A stretch of 64,000 bases of DNA from positions 3,935,383 to 3,999,382 of the forward strand of contig JAUPFP010000005.1 in assembly GCA_036925085.1 (NCBI GenBank), written 5' to 3'. Source of the stretch: Brachycybe producta. Taxonomy: Eukaryota; Arthropoda; Diplopoda; Playtdesmida; Andrognathidae. Position numbers and translations under genes: made by a program. The notes under the pieces are model-generated. The model was not told the DNA's origin, searched no databases, and saw only the letters and a program-made list of their open reading frames with translations. How positions within the stretch are numbered: position 1 is the first letter of the stretch; each line of letters starts with the position of its first letter. Positions 58,006 to 64,000 of the stretch are shown in pieces.

Positions 58006-61000
58006 ATGATGTTCACCCAATTTTATAAGTGGATCACCAGGTTGTTGCTCGTTTGTATTGTAATTCTTGAAATTACTCTGAGGTACAATGTTTGTGTTTC
58101 GGGCCATTCTTTACCAGTTAGTATACCGTGGACATCTGAGGATCTGGTTTCAAAGTTAGATTCTGTTGTCGAATCTCTCCAGAAATGTGTTCAGTATCCT
58201 GGATTAACTGTAGCTGTTGTTAAGACAGAGGATAGTGTCAAAGAACCATTTATTTTGACGCGAAGTTACGGTGTACTCGATGTGGAAAGCAAGAGACCGG
58301 TGGATGACAACACGAGATTTTGTATCGGATCGGTGACCAAAGGATTTACAGCAGCACTCATTACTCAACTGTTGCATGATAATGTGAAGTATGTTGTCAT
58401 TATGTAATTCGTGTGGTGTTTTAAATTCATATCCCTGTAATTAGTGAAACTAATTAGACTAAGATGAAGCTTGTAACGTCAGGCTTGACAAACATTCAAG
58501 ATTTTGTCATTTAGTCTGATAAAAAGAAACGAAGGAACAGTGGCGCGCCCGCAGGATAATTTCATAGTGGGGGGAGGGCGATTCCTACCACCGCTTCGTG
58601 GGTATAAGGCGCCCTTGTGCAAACTCTCATAAAAGCGCCCTCGACAAGAAAAAGGGGGACTTCTGGGGCCAGTTGAGCGTTCCTGAGGCATTTTTTAGAG
58701 CATTTAAATATTTTTTATTTTTGGCCGTTTTTTTAAAAAAGCCAAAGCCTTGGCTTTTGAGCTTTTTTTTTTTCGAATTTTGAAAATCCTTAAATCCTTG
58801 TGCTTTTCCAAGCTTTTTGGGACTTTGGGGTCCGTTGAGTGCTCTTGAGGCATTTTTTTATAGCATTTAAATATTTTTCGACTTTTAGCCGTTTTTTGAA
58901 AAATGTCATAGACGTTTGACTCATTTTTTTCGAATTTTAAAAATTCTTGAATCCTTGTGTTTTTCCAAGCTTTTCGGGACTTCTGGGGCCAGTTGAGCAC
59001 TACTGAGGTATTTTTAGAGTATTTAAATATGTTTCGTCTTTTAGCCGTTTTTTGAAAAGTCGCTTCATATACTATCTGATTATAACACGGACCAGGCAAG
59101 ATCGGTTCAAGTTTTTTTAATGGAAAAACATGTTCCAATTGAGTGTCACCACAAATGTGCCCGCCGACTTTCTAAATACATTGGATTTAAATTGAAAATC
59201 TCTAGTACGATATTTGACTGGACCTTCGACTTGAGTAATCATTAAGGATAAGACCCTTAGCCTGGTAGATACGGAATTTACATGTAGACCAATGGAAGCA
59301 TTCATGTATCGCCATAGGAACGCTTCTATTTGTCTACATGTAAATTCAGTAGATTTATCTATCATACACGTATCGCAATACACGTATGGTCGTGCGAAAC
59401 TATCCGTATTCTATAAAACTACAGAGTTACAAAATTAAACCTACCATGGTTTTGTATTTTAGGGGCAACTTTTTTTTAAAAACTCCGTTCAAACGGCTAA
59501 GCAAGATAATGAACTTTTTTAATATTTTGTTTGGCTTTTTTAGTTTTACGTTGGACACACCAGTTCGTGATATATTTGGGTTTGATTTTGAATTATGTGA
59601 TAAAGAAAGAACTGAGACAGCGAGCGTTCGAGATCTCTTGGCACATAAAGTGGGAGTGGCGAAACATTTCGGAGCATTTCTGATGGGTTACAACTTATCT
59701 CGGCCTGATATCGTGAGGTTCGACAATAAACATTAAAGTTATTCCTGTTGAGATGTTGATTTAAAATTGTAAATTGGTTTTTGTTTCAGAAAAGTTCGAC
59801 ATCTTCCGCATTTACATAATTTCAGATCATCTCGCGTTTTCAACAATTTTATGTACGTCGTTGCTGGACAAATTGCCGAAAAGATGAATGGCACTTGGTG
59901 GGAAAATCAGATCGTTTGGAGGTTTCTCAAGAAGTTAAATATGGACAGGACGACATTTGCTGACCGTGTACCGGATTGGACTAATAACTTTGCCATCCCA
60001 CATGCACTAGAAAACGGAAGGCTGGTTCCTTTACGAGCAAAAGTTACCGGAAAGTGAGTTGAAATTGTTTTATATGATTGTGATTTTATTTATTTATGTA
60101 GCAATTATCAGTTGCTTTCCAGTGTTAAATACTGTTTTAAATGTTGATATGGTACAACATTAAATTAAATTATATTATTGTTCACATTGTTAACATCTCA
60201 TTTGCATTTTGAGCGATGAGATATTGGGTTTCTCTACTTTCAGTGATGCTAAGACTAAACAGTTTAGCCGTTTAAAAAAAAAAAGAAAACTCGAAAACTT
60301 CGAGCACTGCTTTAAACCATCATACCAGTTTTCTTTAAAGAGAAACTGGAAAGTTTTTTTTAGAAACTAGAAGGGTAGCTCAAGGTTATTTTTATATGGA
60401 TATTTTTCAAATTAAGCTTTCTATATGAGTACAAATCTAGGGAGTCAATCTATCAATCCTAGGAGTACAAATCTAGCTAAAATCCTTTTTATAACACGAA
60501 ATAATGTTAATGTCTTGCATTGATAATTCGCTTTGAGATAGGAAGTTTTTAAAACCATTTTTATGCACTAAAAACACTTAAATGACCGAGTTTCCTGATT
60601 TCTCTTATTTAAAAAATAGACTAAGTCCAAATGTACTTTTAACCAGTTTCTATTGTGTCAAAATAGGAGGTGAATAGAATTTGGGTAAACCACGATTTTC
60701 AAAAACCGCGGTTTTTCGGGTTTCATTTTTGAAAACCGTGGTTACTCCCGGTTTTTTGGTTTTGTTTTTTTTCCCCCTTAAATTTTAAAATTTTTAATAA
60801 AAAAAAATCAATCATATCTAACAACATTTTTATTTTTTTAAAGTAGTTATAATTTTTATAGATAATAACCTTTTATTAAAACAAGAGTATTTACTGATTT
60901 ATCAGATAACCGTGAACAAAGTTTGTACAAAAATTACTATGTACTCAACAAAAATGTCCTTTCGGCATATTATATTTTATTTTAGAAAGTGCTGCAAAAA

Positions 61001-64000
61001 GTTGACCAAGGTTCGTTTTTTGGCGCGTTTTTTTTCAAACTTTGCAAATTCCTGATTTAGTGATAGAGATAGATTTTGATTTTATTTTTAATAAAACCGA
61101 AAACCGCGGTTTTCGGAGACGGTTTAGCGGTTTCGGGTAAAGCGAAATCCCAATCTCTTGAGGTGAAAATAAATTTTGACCGAATAGAATAAGTCAGCAA
61201 TAAATGATAAACTAATACAATTGATTGTTATTCACACTGAATAGTAATTACTAATAATTAAAAATTAACAGATTTTTCACATTTGTGGTAACGTTCAGAA
61301 GTCGGAAGAAATAATTCGAAATATACAAGCTTTATATTACATTTAACAAAAATGAAACATTTATATTTATCTAATTTTGCACAGTATCCTGCGACCTGTT
61401 GGACCTGCGGGATCAATTTGCACTACTGCAACGGATATGGCGAAATGGATGTTGATGCATTTACGTAATGGAACCAATCAAAATGGAGAATCCATCTTAA
61501 ATCAATCGGTTCTTGAAGAGCTGTTTAAACTACAGAACCCTTTTCCGAACCCTATAAAAAGTGGAAGTGACACTTCAAGTTTAGATTCTGTCGCAAAAGG
61601 ATATGGTCTCGGATGGGTCATTGGAAGTTATCGAGGTAAATAAAACTCTAATTTTTCCTATTCATTAATACATTAATTTAATAATATTAATTATACGAGC
61701 TGGTCGTTTCAGTTGTGACATAAATTAATATACTTTTTTTCAGAATTTTCTATCAACTTGAAATAAAGCATACTAGAAAGATAAACTGTATCCTAACCAA
61801 AGTGAGTTCTTACTTTAACTGATGTTTTCAAAATGTGGTTAGCAAATCGCCTGTTTTGTTGAAATAGTTTCTGAGTTTAAAGTTTTTCTAACTTTTATCT
61901 TGATCGATTCGTTTGAAAAGAAAATGACAGTTGATGTAAATTCTCACCTTGTACACAGTTTATTTGGCAAGGATGGTGCTTCTCTGCTTTAGTTTTTCTG
62001 AAGAATTTGTATTGTTTTAATGTTTCAAGAAATTAATGAAAATATTAAAAATTGTGTAGTAGTTATAACGCTAGTTATTCTGCATTTTAGAAGCAACGTA
62101 CTGGCCTGGGCGGCATGGGGGCAAATACCGCCTGCGTTGGTCTTTCTAGGCGCTGGTACGCCAAACATTCACTTACAGTATATACACAGCCGAACTGCGT
62201 TTTGATTAAGAAGATGTATTTCGAAAACTGTAAGAGTCTGTAAGACCTACTGTAATTTCAGCTAGTTGTTAACAATATAATAAAATATGCGTGACCAATG
62301 TGCTAACTATTTAAGTTGAAAATTAAAAGAAGTTATAGGATAAACAAGCTGGCAAGTGCCTCTCGAAATTGTGAAAGTGCCGGGATGGCCTCGAAACTAT
62401 GAGGCCCACAGTACTCTACCTGGAAGGTCCCCCAGAAACATCTAGAAACCGTGTAGCCCTTGGAGGAACTTCAGGAACTTCACAAAATTGGGATTCCTTC
62501 GAGAGTAACTGTAACTTTAGGAGCTGCTACAAATGCAAATGTGTTTACATGTTTGGTGCTATACTGAAAAGATGTTGCTAATTTGCGTGGCTCGCCTGCC
62601 ACTAGATTAATACTATTAGGAGAGGAAGGAGGAGGCCGAGGCTAAGCACCGATACTGAATATTGCCGACCTAGAATTTCGGAGCCAGTATATGTGCCTGA
62701 TTTCAATGTCGTTTTTGAAACATTTTCTAAGATTTGAGTCGTCTTTTTTGATTTTCGTTCAGTTTATTTCCTTAGTGCAATTTATTTGAAGCTGATAGAA
62801 ATATTCTGTAAAAAGTTGATAACTTTTGCAATGTTTCAAATAATAACGTTTTTTTTCTTCTGTTTGTAGGTTACACGCGTTTTCTACACAGCGGCTTTTC
62901 AAACTATTATTATTCAATGGTATCCTTGTTGCCTGAACAAGGGATCGCTATCTTCATGGCATTAAACGGTCCACATCTTATAAAATGTGACAATGGAATG
63001 AAAGCACTGCACCTCTATTTAACGGATTTACTTTTGGGAGAAAACCCGTGGTTGGAGTTGACCAACATCTGTTCCTATCCTAGAGAATTTCTCTATAAGA
63101 ACGGGAGTCGTAAAACGCAGCATTCGAAGCCGTACACTGACAATCCAATGGATATTACTACAGAAGATGATTTTATTATACCTTCAACGACTGTATCTTA
63201 CGATGACGACGTTTCTGATCTGATCAGCACCACAGAATTATTTTACACCGACACGTTTTCGTCTGAATCGGTTGTCGATACGACAACCGATTCAGACGAA
63301 ACCCACATCATAAATATGATTTCAGATAAAGCGATGATTACAGAATCATCCGGACTTTTTGCAAAGCAAAAACCTTTATCGAAAAATGAGACGAAGGATT
63401 TAAGTAACACCAATAAGCTTCAAAACAATGACATTGCGGTTACGACGTTCAGATCTGATTTGCCTCCATTGAGGCTTGGTTTAAGAACGCGAAGGCCGAA
63501 TGGTTTGAAAAGACGAAGAATAAACATGACACTGCCGATGACAACTGCATCAACAAGAGCGTATACAGAAACTATGAATTTACAAGATTCTACTATGAGT
63601 CTTGAGAATTTGACTGTTGTGATAGAAACCACGACACCAGATGCTAAAACGACTCTAAACAATGAAACCAATGAAACGTCGGTAAGTGATGTCACCGAGG
63701 CCGTCTCCACACCTGTTGCCACGAAATCTTTGCCTCTAGTTTCGGCGTTCGGTTTACGACGTAAGGTGGCTATCAAGCGACGTCGCCTGACAAACAGGAG
63801 ACGACACAAGCGAAACATGAAATTAATAATGTTTTTGGAACCTTTTAAGGGTGTCTATGCTAATCCTTTCTTCGGAGATGTTGTAATCGATATCAATGTC
63901 TCTGTTCCTGCGTTACAGTTTAACTACGGCTATTACGGAAAAGCTTTACTAAAACCAGTCTCTGACGGAAACAATCCGAATATTATCGAAATGTATTTCT
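58006..64000 (+). CDS. Secreted serine beta-lactamase/PBP-like protein (partial, >=734 aa)
   Basis: Five exons: 58006-58388, 59544-59717, 59790-60053, 61385-61635 and 62870 to the window edge. Phases 2, 2, 2, 1 all fit. The N-terminus is hydrophobic (WITRLLLVCIVILEI), giving a signal peptide or anchor. The Beta-lactamase fold (PF00144) follows: SVTK at residues 109-112 is the SxxK nucleophile motif; RHLPHLHNFRSSRVFNNFMY aligns to the family's FRxxFxYSNxxY; HSG at 364-366 is the third motif. The usual catalytic YxN reads FNN (203-205). Residues about 420-675 are a Ser/Thr-rich linker with basic clusters (KRRRLTNRRRHKR). From about 680, GVYANPFFGDVVIDINV is a DUF3471-type C-terminal domain. Relatives are animal gigasin-6/flp-like proteins. 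Substrate unknown; the Tyr to Phe change may reduce hydrolase activity. Confidence 0.88.
58389..59543 (+). other. Intron 1 of the beta-lactamase-like gene
   Basis: This contains the roughly 160-bp tandem repeat (58656-59060). An inverted repeat lies at 59273-59350, with two facing copies of AATTTACATGTAGAC. Open frames on the minus strand across the tandem repeat have no recognisable domain. Confidence 0.65.
58656..59060. repeat. Tandem repeat, about 2.5 units of ~160 bp
   Basis: Units start at 58656, 58819 and 58976 with GGGACTT-TGGGG-C-GTTGAG. Each continues with TGAGGCATTTTT, AGCATTTAAATAT, TTTTAGCCGTTTTTTGAAAA and TTTCCAAGCTTTT. Spacings are 163 and 157 bp. Confidence 0.85.
60054..61384 (+). 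other. Intron 3 of the beta-lactamase-like gene
   Basis: A 1.3-kb AT-rich intron. It holds a copy of the GAAGGGTAGCTCAA repeat near 60310-60400 and an element with AAACCGCGGTTTT ends at about 60685-61160. Confidence 0.6.
60685..61160. mobile_element. hAT-like element with AAACCGCGGTTTT ends
   Basis: The left end TTTGGGTAAACCACGATTTT leads into AAAACCGCGGTTTTTCGG. The right end has ACCGAAAACCGCGGTTTTCGG, then TTTCGGGTAAAGCGAAATCC. These face each other as imperfect inverted repeats. Similar ends border small hAT-derived elements in invertebrates. No transposase. Confidence 0.5.
61636..62869 (+). other. Intron 4 of the beta-lactamase-like gene
   Basis: A 1.2-kb phase-1 intron. The dispersed repeat copy at 62140-62612 fills its middle; the rest is AT-rich spacer. 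Confidence 0.65.
62140..62612. repeat. Dispersed repeat, second copy of 37880-38430
   Basis: Same order of shared words as the copy at 37880-38430, including AATAAAATATG, CCTCTCGAAATT and CCTGCCACTAGA. Same orientation. Confidence 0.6.
63257..63301 (+). repeat. Perfect 21-bp palindrome inside the coding exon
   Basis: TTTCGTCTGAATCGGTTGTC plus G is followed after ATA by its exact reverse complement. It lies in the Ser/Thr-rich linker of the beta-lactamase-like protein and encodes SSESVVDTTTDSDE in frame. Confidence 0.9.

Noticed and set aside
58704..59138. 144-codon minus-strand frame with internally repeated phrases
   Set aside because: It is a translation of the ~160-bp intronic tandem repeat; no domain or expression signal.
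1..64000. CRISPR arrays, tRNA or rRNA genes
   Set aside because: No direct repeat/spacer pattern and no tRNA A/B-box pair or rRNA-like sequence was seen; the intron-bearing genes show this is animal nuclear DNA.

Overview
This is animal (metazoan) nuclear DNA: very AT-rich, with short protein-coding exons bounded by GT/AG splice sites, long introns, and many DNA-transposon relics. No bacterial-style operons, tRNA or rRNA genes were seen. The genes recognised (a cordon-bleu-like WH2/actin regulator, a TGF-beta superfamily ligand, a C18orf21/UPF0711-like zinc-ribbon protein, a secreted serine beta-lactamase-like protein) are metazoan. An interstitial tract rich in CCTAA (TTAGG) pentamers is reminiscent of the arthropod telomere motif. 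It is degenerate, so I place the organism only as an invertebrate-like animal.

Layout. 126-1990 (-): N-terminal exons of a cordon-bleu homologue that runs off the left edge. 2-18.8 kb: no convincing exons, but several miniature inverted-repeat elements and a candidate promoter patch near 10.1 kb. 18.8-20.25 kb (+): last exons of a protein whose end resembles the C-lobe tail of a protein kinase. 23.2-42.9 kb (-): a complete seven-exon TGF-beta superfamily gene (497 residues) with matching splice phases. Its introns hold most of the transposons, including an intact hAT transposon (846-residue transposase) nested inside two smaller elements, a pogo-like element carrying a hAT-like element, and a Helitron-like inverted pair. 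44.65-49.4 kb (+): C18orf21-like gene, apparently lacking one small exon in my model. 49.7-57 kb: repeats only, including a palindromic minisatellite built around a CCTAA-type core, a 2.57-kb near-complete palindrome, and the tail of a LINE reverse transcriptase. 58.0-64.0 kb (+): five exons of a secreted beta-lactamase/penicillin-binding-like protein that runs off the right edge.

The genes are unrelated single-copy-type loci and do not form a pathway. The most notable biology is the diverged TGF-beta ligand, which has lost one of the paired cysteines that normally hold the dimer together and has a shortened wrist region; the beta-lactamase-like protein, which has Phe in place of the usual catalytic Tyr and a long Ser/Thr-rich linker; and a well preserved three-level transposon nest whose target-site duplications reveal the order of insertion.
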